A stretch of 64,000 nucleotides of DNA from Septoria linicola (GCA_024114885.1 CP099427.1:1364001-1428000); one strand, 5' to 3'. Numbered from the stretch's first letter, positions 1-12,459 are shown. Numbers and translations: made by a program. Notes: generated by a model from the sequence alone, not told the origin.

Positions 1-1
1 G

Positions 2-430
2 ATTCGAGCTTAGGCTCTAGAAGCTATAGACACGACTATAGAAGAAGGACGACTACGTTAATAGCGTCTCTAAGAATAGAACAAGGCGTACTTCGATAAA
101 TATCGCTATATAGATCTTACTATACTAAAGAAAGGAGATCTCGTATTAGTATACTACTCTAAGTTAAAAACTAGCTTCTCCTATAAGCTTACGTTTAGGT
201 AGGAAGGCTCTTTTAGAGTATCTAAAGTATTATAGAGAGGTATATCGTATAAGCTTAAGGAACTAGATAGCTTAAAACGAGAGTATATCTATAAGAGGAT
301 AGACCTTAAGAAATATATCTTTCTATAAGAAAACCTAAAGCTAGTTCTAGATTAGGTTAAGCTAGAAGAAGTACTACTACTAATAGAAAAGGTTATAGAA
401 TTAGAGCTTCTACTTAGGTATAAGTATCCG
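2..430 (+). pseudogene. 3' end of a Ty3/Gypsy pol: integrase C-terminal domain, cut by the window edge
   Basis: The frame starting at base 2 runs from the window edge to a TAG near 430. From base 116 it reads as the C-terminal domain of a Gypsy integrase: a KKGDLVLV stretch, then YKLTFR-x-EGSFRVSKVL (the GPF/Y-type module, P apparently lost), then SYKLKELD. In-frame TAA/TAG codons sit where glutamine or tryptophan is expected, as after RIP. It lies on the plus strand and its wording differs from the minus-strand family at 12-50 kb, so it is a different Gypsy element. The rest of pol lies upstream of the window. The family call follows from the motif order. No LTR could be assigned to it. Confidence 0.6.
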
Positions 431-670
431 TAGATCTTTATTAGTAAGCTATTAGTAATAACTTAAGAAGAAAGAGAGAGTTATATACGCTAGCTATTAA
501 TAGAGCTTAAAGAAGAAGTAGAAGACTTAGTAAGCTAAAGGCTAAAGCTAGCCTAGTAGAGCTAAAGAAGTAGAAATTCGATAGGCGATACTTAATTAGG
601 AGTATAAGCTAAGATCTAGCTACTAAAGCCTAGCCTCTACTATAAAAGAGCTAATATTCCTAAGTCTATA

Positions 671-890
671 CTATCTTAAACGCTTCTTTTATTCCTAGAG
701 CTACTATCGAGCTCTAATCTAAGCTTCCTAAGCTTTTCTTTTAGTCCTAAAGCTACTATTAAGCTCTAATTAGAGCTTCCTAAGCTTATAATTTACTAGA
801 CTAGTATAAATCTAGCTAAATCTTAGCTATCTTAAGTACTTCTTTTATTCCTAGAGCTACTATCGAGCTCTAATCTAAGCTTCCTAAGCT
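671..890. repeat. short direct repeat block in RIP-decayed DNA
   Basis: Positions 671-734 and 827-890 are near-identical copies 156 bp apart, with core TATTCCTAGAGCTACTATCG. A more diverged copy of the same unit lies between them at about 734-786. The block lies just 3' of the integrase remnant, so it could be the 3' untranslated part of that element. Around it, 431-1340 shows no other structure that I can support. Confidence 0.6.
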
Positions 891-1340
891 CCTCTTTTAC
901 TAGACTAGTAGAAATCTAGCTAATCCTAACTATCCCGACGCTGTTTTCTATAGCTAAGATAAGTATCTATATAGCTAGTTACTCTTCTAAGCTTAGCTTT
1001 TAAGTATAGACTCTATATCTACTAGTTAACCTACTATCCTACTCCTTTTTCTATATCTAGAGTCTACTATCGCTATAAAAGTTAGCTATTCTAAGCTACT
1101 TTCTACTACTAGGTCTTAAAAATCTAAGCTAGATCTATACTCCTAAAGCTTTTTTCTACTAGTAATTTCTAAGGTTATTACTATAATCTACCTTCCTAGA
1201 GCTCTTTTCTATTACTAATTAGAGAAGAGAGATAAGGATTTTCTATCCTAAGAGCCTTTTTACTACTAATTTTCGCCTAACTAAAGGAATCGCTAAAGAT
1301 ATTAGTTTCTAGTAGAGAATTCTTAAAGTTTAAGGTTTTT

Positions 1341-2339
1341 CAGCCTATATAAAAGTAGAGAAGCTTGAATCTTTAGTAACGACGGCTCTAATAGCTTCTT
1401 TCTAGCTATTAACTATAGCGCTAGCGGTCTCTTACGATATAGAAAGCGCGATCTAGTAAGTCGACTAGGTATACGAAAAATAAGGCTCTTTTAAGTTAGT
1501 AGGAGTAACGACGACGATATCTAAGCCTTAGTCCTTATTAGCGATAGTAAGGTATATACTACGGTAGTTAGTAGTAGCGTTAGTAGTATACGACAGCTAT
1601 AGAAGCGTTAAGGTAAAGTAAACTTTTAGTTATCTTTTTAAACGATAACTAAAACCTTACGTAACTAAGCCTTACGTATAGACTTCTAATCCTAATAGTA
1701 GTTACGCTACTACGATAAGGTATATAATTAGACTACTTTTACGCTCTAAACGATCTCTTCTTCCTTATTAACTATTAATTAGTTACTATAGAGCCTTACT
1801 TCTATTAAGTTCGATTCTTATCTTTCGTTACTACCTAGTAACGCTATATAGCTATTTATATATATAAGTAGTAACTAATATAATAAAAAACTCTATAACT
1901 AGTTACGCGCCCGACCCTTCTCGCTATTTAAGTTACTTATTACTAGTTACGCGCTTTATATCGCTCTAAGCTACTAATACGACTATTTAAAGACGTTCTC
2001 TTTCTCCCTCGCGTATAAAGAACAAGACTTCCCCTTTCTAGCGTTCTTTAACGCCTAAGCGCTTATTAAGACCGGCGCTTTCGCCTTCTACCTTACCTAT
2101 TCGAAGTCTAATATAAGAACTACCTAGATAAGATTCTCTAAAGAAAAGACAAAAAATAGCTTCTTTAAGTTCTATATAAGGTATAGCGCTCGCTCGTATT
2201 AATCGTAAAGGCTCTATCGTTAGCTTCTAGCCTTTAAGCGGACCTCTTACTAGTATAACGAACCTTAATAACGCTACTAAAGCTATTCTATCGCTAGAAA
2301 CGCTATAAGAATAAGAGGAGAGTATCGACTTAGTACTTA
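1341..2339. other. RIP-decayed stretch without a recognisable gene
   Basis: TA-rich sequence with no usable frame. A TATA-like run near 1853-1873 and a short direct repeat (ACTAGTTACGCGC, near 1896 and 1943) precede the long decayed frame that follows. They could be remnants of its promoter, but nothing proves this. Confidence 0.3.
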
Positions 2340-4614
2340 AGTAAGTTAAGGAAGCGAACGATAGAATAAAGATCGGTATATTTAACTTCTTTAAACGCCT
2401 CTTAGCTAAGATTTTGCTAAAGTACCTTAATACGTAGAGCGTAAAGCGCGATAATATAAAGAAGATATACTAAGAAGGCTAAGACTTAGTAAAGGAGAGA
2501 AACTTAATCTAGTAGTAGCTACGTATAGAGTTTAGGTACGAGTAGAACTTCTTTTTCCTTAACTAAGTCTTATATAATAAAGAGATACTTAGGAACCTTC
2601 GTTAATAGTTAAATAAGTATAAAGGCGTCTTTAAAGAGAGCGAGCCTAAAGGCTAGGTTTTCTTAGTATAGTAAAAGTAAGATCGTTTCTATTAGTAGGT
2701 AGCGAATATATTCTCTCGTAGCTAGCACTTTTAGCTATAGAGGAGTAAGAAGACTCCTAGCTCGTAAGGCTTAGGCTTTATTAATACGAACTTAGATAGG
2801 AGACGCTACTAGAACAAGTTTAAAGTAGAGCTCTCGTAGGTCGACGTATTTAGCTATAAGATAAGAGAAGCGCGCCTAGAGGCGAGCTATAAACTTAATT
2901 AGTATAGATTTACGGTTAAGCTTACTAAGAGAGAGCGTAAAAGGGAGACTTTTAAAGAACCGACCTACGTATTCCCGGTAGTAGAGAAATAGCCCTTAAT
3001 ATCCTATAGACTATTACTTCTTCCTAGAAATCTAAGGTCTAATAGACGACTCTCCTCTACTATACCTAAGAGCCTATCCTTATCTAGTTCTACTCGAAAC
3101 TCTAGCTAAGAAAGAGAAGGTAATTTACTTACGACTCTAGAGCCTCGTCCTAGAGGTTCTATATCGCCTAGTACTATATAGAAGCTAAAAGCTTAGTTAG
3201 AGAAGTTAACGCTAAGCTCTACGAAGAAGCCTACGCTCGTCCTTCGTAAGAGCGAGAGGCTTACTAGAATTCGCGCTAAAGAAACTATTATTAACTCGAT
3301 CGAAACTTCTCCTATATCGAGTACTTTAAGTAATAGCGATCCTATATAAGACTAAGTTTTATCTACGACGGAACTACTACTAGATCCGTAACGCCTATCG
3401 CTAATCGTACTAGAAGATAATAGTAGAATTAAGCTAGAGAGCGACTTAGAGCCTAATCTACGCTACTAGGCTTATATAAAAGATAGTATTACCTCCGAAG
3501 TCTACTACTATATAATTATTAGTAGAGCTTTTAAAGAAGTCGATAATGTCTAGGAGAAGAAGAAGGTAGCTAAGAGCTACGCTTTAATTAATATTCTTCT
3601 ATACCTTAGCTAGCCTCTTTATAAAGAATATATAGCTAAGATAGGTAATACTATAGGTTTAAAGCTACTAAAGACGGCTAACGTAATATATACTCTCTAC
3701 TAGCGTATTATTTAGATAGGTAGTATAGCCGATCTCTAAGCTCTTATCGCCTAGAATACTTAAAACTAGACGTAGTTTAAGCTAGAAGCGAATACTTTCT
3801 TCTCTAAGCTAGTAGGACGCTCTCGTCGTAGTAAGAAAAGTACTAATACTTAGGAACTAGAAGACGATATTAATATTCTAATACGCGAGGTAGATAGAAG
3901 CTATCTTAGATCTTTTTAGTTCGTAGTAACCGAAGTAGACTTGAAGGTTACTTCTAACGTCTATTAGAGGGCTTAAGAGCTCTTAGACTACGATAGTAAT
4001 AAGGGTACCTAGACCGATTATAGCTTCCTCTTTTATTCTCCTTCTACTAGAGGCCTATTTTAGATCCTAGACTCTTTACTCGAAGCTATATAGTATAAGT
4101 TTATAGTATATCGATAGTATAATACAGCTATTAGTTAGTATAGTTAGTCTTGTAGTATATAGTACTCGCTATCCTAATAGCTTCTTTACTAGTATCCTCT
4201 ACTATAGCTATATTAGCTAGTTACTACTCTATATACGACCGTTAAGTACGTAGCCTACCTATCTACTACCTTTTATATCTTCGACGATAAGGCTAGTTCT
4301 AACTACCTTAATAGCTTTTAGTATATTACCTTAAACGAGAATATACTACTTAAGGAGAAGGGCCTTAATTAGGTTTAGTTTATAATCTCTCTAGACGATA
4401 CTAGCGATAGAGGGCGACTTTTACTAACCTTAGATACGATTAGTAATAGGCTCTTTAACCCTAAGGAGGTAAAGTAGCTAGCGAGGCGTATTATCGCTAA
4501 TAAGTAAAGCTATAGTATAGGCTTCGTCGAGACTATACCTCTAGTAATTACTAACGAAATAAAAGCTAATCTTAAGCTTAGTTAGAAGAACCCTTATACT
4601 AATATAGGCTCGCT

Positions 4615-4892
4615 TATTGAGAATGTATCCTAGATAGTCAGTCTAGATATAGACTTCTAAGCATAGTTCTAGATGCCTAAGGCATCCACCTAAGGCTTAG
4701 TAAGAGGTACATCTTGCTTCTCTCTCTTCTCTTCTTAGATAACTAACTTAATTAACTTTGTATTTGGTTCCTAGTATATTACTACTATACTATATATATA
4801 AGTTAGTTTAAGATTGATCCCCTATTCTTCTTTACTACGCTATACCCTCCTTGACATTATATAGTATCTACAAACGCCCTCTACTTTTAATA
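4615..4892 (+). repeat. 5' LTR of Copia copy 1
   Basis: 278 bp, with the end TATTGAG (RIP form of TGTTGAG) and the end TTTTAATA (RIP form of TTTTAACA). It differs from its partner at 10636-10913 at about 18 sites, all transitions. Confidence 0.92.
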
Positions 4893-4903
4893 GGTTATGA
4901 GCC
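4893..4903 (+). other. primer-binding site matching the initiator tRNA-Met anticodon arm
   Basis: Directly after the 5' LTR lies GGTTATGAGCC, the reverse complement of GGCTCATAACC. That is the anticodon stem-loop (CAU) of initiator tRNA-Met rather than a tRNA 3' end. Drosophila copia is known to prime from a half-tRNA cut in this loop. The same site lies next to the 5' LTRs of copies 2 (18927-18937) and 3 (27145-27155). Confidence 0.6.
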
Positions 4904-6034
4904 TAGGTTTGTGCACTAAATAGGAGCAACCTATGTTAGTACAGGTTACTTGTATCCCTTACAGTTTATAGAAAACATTTAGGGCCTAGAAGTTTCCCTA
5001 ACTATATTACTAACGAAGCTAGTTTGTACCTAGTAGTATATAAGTCAGTAAAGATCTCTATAAGACAGTAGTATATTTCTGCTTTGTTAATACCTGCCCA
5101 GTTCTCTACTATTACACCTAGTATTACTAGAGTTAGAAGAGGCTACTTAGCCTTCCTACTACCTGGTAACAGAAACTCTGCTAAGAGAGAAAGATCTAAG
5201 TCTTAGTAATTTCCTAAATACGAGGAATCCCTGTCTCTTAGAGCTAGTCTCCCTACTATAAGAAATTACCCTTCTCTAGAATCCTTAGCTAGTCTAAAGC
5301 ATTCTACTAATTATTTATTCTATTTACCTATTTCTATAATAGACTAAGAGGACAAGAAGAGCTAAAGGATTCTAATCCTAGACAGAACTAACTAGAAGAG
5401 ATAGTTTAAGCTACAGACAGATAAGCTAGAAGGAAAGGACTAGTTCTAGGCAATTAGCTAACTAATTGTTAGAGGGAACCTATATACAGTTTAGTAGGAC
5501 ACTAGTCTTCAGATGCATGTCACTTAGAATTAACACTTCTTAAAAGACAATGTAGTATGCAGGTTCAGTATCAGATATAGTATTAGTAAAGATAATAAGA
5601 TAGAGCTAGAGACATAGTGTGTTACTATACTAGTAGCTAAGATGTAGGTAATTCTCTAGAACAAGTATAACAGAGTCCTGAAGTCCTATACTATAGGTCT
5701 AATTAAGCAGTTTGTTATATTTAGGATGTTACCTAATAAGATAATTAGGGAAGCATAGAGACACCTTAGAGGCCTAGGCAAGAGGATTACTAAGATTGAT
5801 CCTTAGGAAGCCTACTACTAGAGCTAAGAGAAAAGGCTGAAATATCTCCTATAGTCCCTACCTACATTATACTAAGCAGCTAAGGATGCTATTATAACCT
5901 AACTATCCTTGGATATAGACACTGTTCTCCTTCTACTTAAGTCCTAAGAGGTAAGAGATAATCTAGATAAGATAGATATAGGTCTAGCTGTATTCTATTC
6001 TAGGCAGCCCTACTAAGGAAAGTCCCTACTAATG

Positions 6035-6076
6035 TACTAGCTCTATAAGAAAGGGAAGCACTAGTTAAAGGATTGT
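6035..6076 (+). pseudogene. Gag zinc knuckle remnant, Copia copy 1
   Basis: The frame reads Y-stop-LYKKGKH-stop-LKDC. Undoing single RIP transitions gives a CX2CX4HX4C spacing, the CCHC nucleocapsid knuckle of Gag. The first two cysteines are now tyrosines and two codons are now TAG. Confidence 0.65.
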
Positions 6077-8698
6077 CCTAACCTCTCTACTACTAAGAAA
6101 CTATCCTAGTAGAGAAATAGTACTAAGAACTAGAAGGACCCTTAGGGATTATTCCTTAGAGGGAGGGTTAGAAGATCCTCTTTACTAAGGAATGCCAGAT
6201 ATATTAAGAAAGCTGTCTATAAGTTATTATTATATAATAAGCTAAAGAAGGTTGTCTAGAAAATAGGCAAGCAGCTTTAAAGGATAGAAAAGTCTAGAAA
6301 GCTTCTAAAGAAAGGATTTTCAGCCTAAGAGTCTAGTTCTAGTTCTAATTCTAGAACTTACTCTAGTTCTAGAAGCAATAATGATTCCCTATTAGAAGAT
6401 AATAACTAAGATAAGTTAGCCTATTCTACAATTAAGGCTAAAGGCAAGTTGTTACCCTAAGAATAGCTCTTAGATTCCTATACCTTATCCTATATAACTA
6501 ACTAACTGTCCTTCTTCAGATTAGTAAAGCTACTAAGGAAGAAAGTATAGATCAAGGTAGGAGGAGGATACCTCTATATAACCTACTCTAGACTAGTATA
6601 GATAAAGGGAATCTTAGGAGGAGAAGTTCTACTTAATAGAGTATTATTTGTTCCTAATCTTAGAGTAAATCTTATATTATAGGATTAGTTTAGTAAGCAA
6701 TTTAGAGTCTAGAAGCCTGATTTCACTCTTACCTCCCTAGATAGCTAAATAGTTATAAAGACCAAGCTAGTTAGAGGTGTTCTATTTGTTAGTAAGATAT
6801 TACCTCTCCTATAGGAAAAGTTATATTACTTACTATATAATCCTATAGAGGTTAATAATGCCTATACTGCCCTATTAGAGAAGGATCTGAAATAGTAGGA
6901 GCTATAGTATAGAAGATTTACATACTTTGGAAGAGGGTTACTCTTAAACCTTTACAAAGTTACTAACCTAAAGGAAAGAATTCTAATCCCTAACTAGGAA
7001 GAGTATAAGTATAGGATCTATATAATAGGTAAGATAAAGAAACACCTAGGTAAGTCTATTAAAAGAAGACCTGAAAGACTAGCCCTTATGTTAGTGGATA
7101 TCTATAGACTATTACTATTATTAGTAAAAGGTTTTATATAGTAGCTTAAGATTATTAACAACTTCTTAAGAAAGAAATAGGCATTTCTACTCAAGGCTAG
7201 ATTAGATGTACTAACTGCTCTTTAGAACTAGAGGATCAAGGCAGAAAGGCAGTTAGTAGCACTCCTTAAGTCTGTGAGGGCTAACAATGCTAGAGAGATT
7301 ACTGCTTTAATTAAATAGTAGGAGAAGGACTTTAGAATCACTTTTAAGCTAACTAAGGCCTATAATTCACTCTAGAATAGAGTAGTTAAGAGGTCTATCT
7401 AAATATTAGAGGCCTCTATTAGAGCAATGCTTAAAGAAAGCAAGATGCCTATTAAGTTTTAACTAGAAGCTCTTGAAGCATAGGTATATATAAGGAACAA
7501 GCTTCTAAATAGACCTAATGTTAAGGGATTCAAGCTCTTACCTAATAAAGCTTTTAATAGGATTAAACTAATAGTCTCCTACCTTAAAGTATAGGGATAT
7601 AGAGCTATAGTATATATAGATATAAGAGTATAGCCTTAGTAGGCAAGGAGTAACAAACTAATAAATAGAGGAAAGGATACTATGTTTGTTAGATACTATA
7701 ATAATATAGTAAAGGTATAGAAGTTCTAGGAGCTAGATATAAAGGCTATCAAGTAGTATACTAATATAATCTTTTTTGAAGATAAGCTAGGTAGAGAATT
7801 AGACTTAAACATTAAGATTAAGAATCTCCCTAGTTCAGCTCTAGAAAGAAGACCTATTAGAAGGCTAAGAACTATTAGCTAGCCTACTCTATAAGCTAGT
7901 AGGAGTACCCTAGGTGCTCCTAGTCTAGGCTAGTAGAAGCCTCCTCCCTCTTAGCTATTAGTATAGGTTTAGGAAGGAAAGAAACTCTTTATACAACTTC
8001 TACCTTTACTAGAAGATATAGGAGAGTATAGAAAATTCCTAGACTAAGGGAAAGTTAAGAAAGAATCTAAGAATTCTACCTAAGAAACTATAGAGGTAGA
8101 TTAGGAGCAGATAGCCCTAAGGCAAACCCTTAGAAAGAGGAAAGTATCCTAAGAACTTAATAGATTTAACTAGAAGCTAAAGCTAATTAGGCTTAAGCTA
8201 GATTAGAATAGTTAGCTAGACAAGGAAATGCTCCTAGAGTATTAGGCTTTCTTCTTAGCTATAAGCTCTATTAACCTAGGTATCCTATAGGACCTAGAAT
8301 TCTTAGAGGAAGTTAAAGAGATTATATTCTCAGCTACTAAAGAAGTAGGAATATATAAATAGGAGGTTCTAATCCTAAGGAACTACAAGGAAGTAGTAAG
8401 TAATCCTAAGTAGGGTTATCTCTAGTAAGAAGCTATTTAGAAGGAGCTAGATACACTTATAAGTAATAACACCTAGACTATAGTAGTCCTACTAAAAGGG
8501 GCTAACCTAGTTATCTTAAGATAGGTCTTTAATGTTAAGAGAAAGCTTAGTAGAGCTATTAAAAAGTTTAAGGCAAGACTAGTTATAAGAGGGTTCTCCT
8601 AAAAGTATAGAGTAGACTATATAGAAACTTTTGCCCCTATAGTTAGGTAGGATACTCTAAAAGGATTTATAGCTGTAGTCTATAAGAAGGACCTAGTT

Positions 8699-8968
8699 CT
8701 GCACTAAGTAGATATAAACAATGTATTTATAGAGAGTACCCTATATAAGGACATCTATATAATCCTACTACTAGGTATTAACCTACTAACTAGTATAGTC
8801 TTATAAGTTCTAAGGAGTCTCTATAGGCTAAAGCAAGCTACAAGAGACTAGAATCAGCTATATATATCAAAGCTGAAAGGAATAGGATTTAGACAATTAG
8901 AAGTAGACCTATGTCTTCTAATCTATAAGAAAAGGAAAGACCTAATGATCCTAATCTATGTTAATAAC
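8699..8968 (+). pseudogene. Copia reverse transcriptase core remnant
   Basis: In order on the plus strand: LH-stop-VDINNVFIESTLYKDIYI (8699 on), then LYRLKQATRD near 8820-8850, then IYVNN with YVNN at 8957-8968. These match the Copia RT landmarks HQxDVxxAFLxG, LYGLKQAPR and YVDD. Both catalytic aspartates of YVDD now read as asparagine (GAT/GAC to AAT/AAC, the RIP transition), so the enzyme would be dead even without the stops. Confidence 0.85.
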
Positions 8969-10635
8969 ATACCTATTACTATAGAGAGACTGGAAGATGT
9001 CCTCTAGTTCAAAGACTAACTTAGTAAGGTCTTCAAGATCAAAGATCTTAGAGAACTAGACAAGATTCTTAGAATAAGACTAACAAGAAACAGATAGTAA
9101 GGCTGGCTGAAACTTAACTAGAAGCACTATATCTAAGAGAACCTAGCTAAGATAGGAATAGGTTAAGAGACTACATTACTAACTCTTTTACTAATAGACA
9201 GCTATAAAAGTCTAAAGCCTACTAGACTAAATAATAAAAGGTGTAACAAATAGGAGTACTAATCTATTATTAGAACATAGATATAGCTTGTAACTGTTAT
9301 AAGACTAGACATTTTATTTGCCCTTAGAAGATTAAGCTCCTATATTAGTAATCTAATAGTAGGACATATAAAGGCTCTAAAGAAGCTGACTAGATACCTG
9401 AGATTAAACCTAGACCTTAGTCTAAGATACTTAAGGAATAGTTAAGGCTGCCTTACTAGATATATAGACTCTAACTATATAATGGACAAGACTAATAGAG
9501 TCTTAATCCTTAGATATATCTTCTTCCTTTATAGTATACTAATCTCCTAGATAAGTAAGAAGTAGAAATCTATAGCTATATCTATAATAGAAGCTGAATA
9601 TATAGCTATAGGAGCATGTACAAAATAGTTATAGTTCCTTAGTACTCTTTTAAGAGAGCTTGGATGCCTAGAGTTAGTAGGAGAATGTTCTTACTAACTA
9701 AGGATCCTTAGTAACTAGGAAACTGTTACTAGAATTAGGCCAATTTAGCTAAAAGGTAATAACTAAGCTACCCTTACTCTAGTTAAGGACTTATATGTTT
9801 ATAATAAGTCTAAATATATTAATATCTTATATAATGCTGTAAGAAAGCTCTAGTAGAACAGACTTATCTCTATAGAATATGTGAATATAAAAGAGATAGT
9901 AGTAGATAGTCTTACTAAGCTAAAGAATAGACTATAGTTTCAGGAGTTTGTAAGGCAGCTCTACCTTATATAAGAGATATACAAAAGATAACTCTAAGCC
10001 TTAGAGCTAAACTAAGAGGAGTCTAAAAGAAAGATTTTAGTTACTTAACTCCTCCTTAGTTAGACTTTACAAAGTCCTAAATGCCCTTACTAATGTTAGA
10101 CCTATTACTAACTACAATATTACTATATAGCACCTAGCTAAACTAGACACCCCCTAAGGCTAAGTATTAGTTAATATTAAAGACCTCCTCTATAGTAGCT
10201 ATTATCTCCTCTACTAGTATATAGTTACTCTACTCCCTAGCTTGATATAAGATCCCTATAGCTAAGAATAGTATACCCTAAAGACTATTAGGGAACTAAG
10301 AAGCTGTATAGAATATAACTAAGTAAGGGACTAGGCTATAAAGAATCTAGGGAGCTATTAGAATTAGCTATAAGAAAGGATAGAGGCAACTTACTAGATA
10401 GTCTATATCCTAAACAATCTACTCCTATATAAGAGAGGAGGAAGATCTTATAGAAGGCATTTCTTTTACCTTTTTATAGGAGATAGTAGTATAGAAAGTT
10501 TATTAGATTAACAGTTAGTGCTGTCTAGTTATTAGTCTAAAAAGTAAGTACTTGATAACTAATTAAGATTAGGACTAGCATTTGAGTACTATAGATGATC
10601 TATTGAAAGATCTGACTATATAGCATGAGTAGGAG

Positions 10636-10913
10636 TGTTAAGAATGCATCCTAGATAGTTAGTCTAGATATAGACTTCTAAGCATAGTTCTAGATACCTA
10701 AGGCATCCACCTAAGGCTTAGTAAGAGGTATATCTTGCTTCTCTCTCTTCTCTTCTTAGATAACTAACTTAATCAACTTTGTATTTAGTTCCTAGCATAT
10801 TACTACTATACTATGTATATAAGTCAGTTCAAGATTAATCCCCTATTCTTCTTTACTACGCTATACCCTCCTTAATATTATATAGTATCTATAAACGCTC
10901 TCTACTTTTAACA
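10636..10913 (+). repeat. 3' LTR of Copia copy 1
   Basis: 278 bp, from TGTTAAG to TTTTAACA. A short purine-rich tract AGTAGGAG lies immediately upstream (10628-10635) and would serve as polypurine tract. Confidence 0.92.
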
Positions 10914-12287
10914 TCGCTAGTTATTTCGTACTCCTATATCCTTTAGTAGTATACTTATATAGGCGAAGAGTATTATATAATTCTAATAGTGTTTCTAGCC
11001 TACCCTAATAGTCGTACGTTAGATAAGCTACCTAATAGTAATTATATTAACGTTCCTATAGTCTATAGCGTATATCTCTATCGTAAGTAGATACTCTTTA
11101 TAGCTTCTAGTACTATATACCCTACGCGAGTAATAAAACCTTTCGCTACTAAGGTACTTCTAACTAGCCTAGGCTCGATTTCCGATACCTTAGTAGGCTA
11201 AGTTCTATAGGTAGATTAGGTAGTAAGTATAGAGATAAAGAAGCTCTTTAGTATAAGTAAGAAGGAGTTTAAGGTCTATATAGCTAAATAGTAGGCTATA
11301 GCTAAAGCTTAATTCGATACTACCTACGCTATAGGTATAGATATTAAGGAGTATATATTTAGTAAAGCTAGCTTTATAAGCGTAGATAGTAACTTAGAAG
11401 TACTAGTATCGAAGAAGAGAGAGACTATTCCTAAGGAGATCCTTAAGGATATAGTAGAAGAGTAGCGTCTAGCGAATAATAATTAGATCTAAGAAGTTGT
11501 TTTTAGTAGTTATTATTAGAAAAGGTAACTATTTAATAGGCCTTTAAATAAAAGTTTAATAGACTTTAATAGAAAAACTAGCTAGTTTTAAGTAATTCTA
11601 AGAAAGATCTATAGGTAGTTAGGTATCTAGTTAGATACTAAGAAAGAGAGGATTAGTAAGGTAAAGGCCTACCTATATACCGTACTTAGTAGTTTTAGTA
11701 TAAAAGTAAGGTAGTAGCTCGTTTCTAAGATAGTAATATTTACTCTACTTAATTAATTTAATATCCTATAGTCCTAGTATAGGCTCTTAGTCTTAGGACT
11801 ACTAGTTTAAGCTCGTTACTACTAGTTAATATACGTATTATAAGACTATTACTCTCCGAATAGGTCTTGTTCTATAGCGACTACTCTTATACCTACCTAG
11901 GAGGTTAGTATTAGAGTAGTTATTATCTATTAATACTTTATATATTCTACGCTTATCGCGTCTCTAACGCGTTATACCTATAGACCTTTAGCGTATTACG
12001 TAAATACGCGCTACGAAGTAAAGAGTTACTATATATGTTTACGTTTACGTAGTAATATAATCTCTACTATAGCGACTACGATTCGTAGCTCGAGCGTATT
12101 CTTAAAAACTCTTCTAACTCTCTCTTAGACTTTCTCTCTACGTATATAATATTTTCTATATTCTTAGTAAAGCTAGTGTCTCTATACGATTACTATACTA
12201 CTAACGTAAGTATAATACTACCGAAACGTACTAGAGTCGTAGTCCCGAACTACCTACTTTATACTGTCGATAATATTAGAGGCTATA

Positions 12288-12459
12288 TATAAAAGGGGTA
12301 TATAGTAATATATAGAGCGCCCTCCTAATAAGACTATTAGGATGTCGTAAGACTAATTCTTGCCTCCTTTCGGATATATACGCGTACTATAATTATACCG
12401 TACGCTAAGCCTACGAGCCTTAGGCGGGTCTTAGCCTTTAACCTTACCTAGCTCTTATA
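12288..12459 (-). repeat. left (3') LTR of Gypsy copy G2
   Basis: 172 bp from TATAAAAGGGG to CTCTTATA; the ancestral ends are probably TG..CA. It is followed inward by the polypurine tract read on the minus strand. Confidence 0.9.

Larger units (their letters stand above)
4615..10913 (+). mobile_element. Copia-type LTR retrotransposon, copy 1, complete but RIP-inactivated
   Basis: The 6299-bp element is flanked by the 5-bp TSD TCGCT (4610-4614 and 10914-10918). It has two 278-bp LTRs whose ancestral ends read TGTTGAG...TTTTAACA. Inside, in Copia order on the plus strand, are a Gag zinc knuckle, an integrase piece near 7370-7400 (SLxNRVVKRSI, ancestral NGVVERS type), a reverse transcriptase and an RNase H piece (EAEYIAIGACTKQ near 9590-9630). 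The frames are broken by many TAG/TAA codons. CA and TG are less depleted than in the Gypsy copies, so RIP was lighter or later. It interrupts the unidentified frame at 2.3-11.9 kb. Confidence 0.93.
2340..11934 (+). pseudogene. long decayed reading frame of unknown function, split by Copia element 1
   Basis: One plus-strand frame can be followed through 2340-4614 and, after removing the Copia insertion and one TSD copy (4615-10918), continues in the same phase from 10919 to at least 11.5 kb. Its only stops are TAG and TAA, as expected for RIP-mutated glutamine or tryptophan codons. From about 2880 to 4614 this frame has clearly fewer stops than the neighbouring frame I compared; from 2340 to 2880 it does not, so the true start is uncertain. 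Readable pieces include FVVTEVDLKVTSNVYQRAQE, FLFYSPSTRG and FISVDSNLEVLVSKK. I do not recognise the family and found no RT, integrase or transposase motif. It could be an accessory ORF of the upstream Gypsy element, part of another large element, or a captured host gene. RIP DNA has few TGA codons, so openness alone is weak evidence. Confidence 0.35.

Noticed and set aside
11699..11706. TATAAAAG resembling a Gypsy LTR start, near the place where the left LTR of G1 is expected
   Set aside because: The following sequence does not match the 172-bp LTR beyond these bases, and the position is off by about 25 bp; a chance match in TA-rich DNA.
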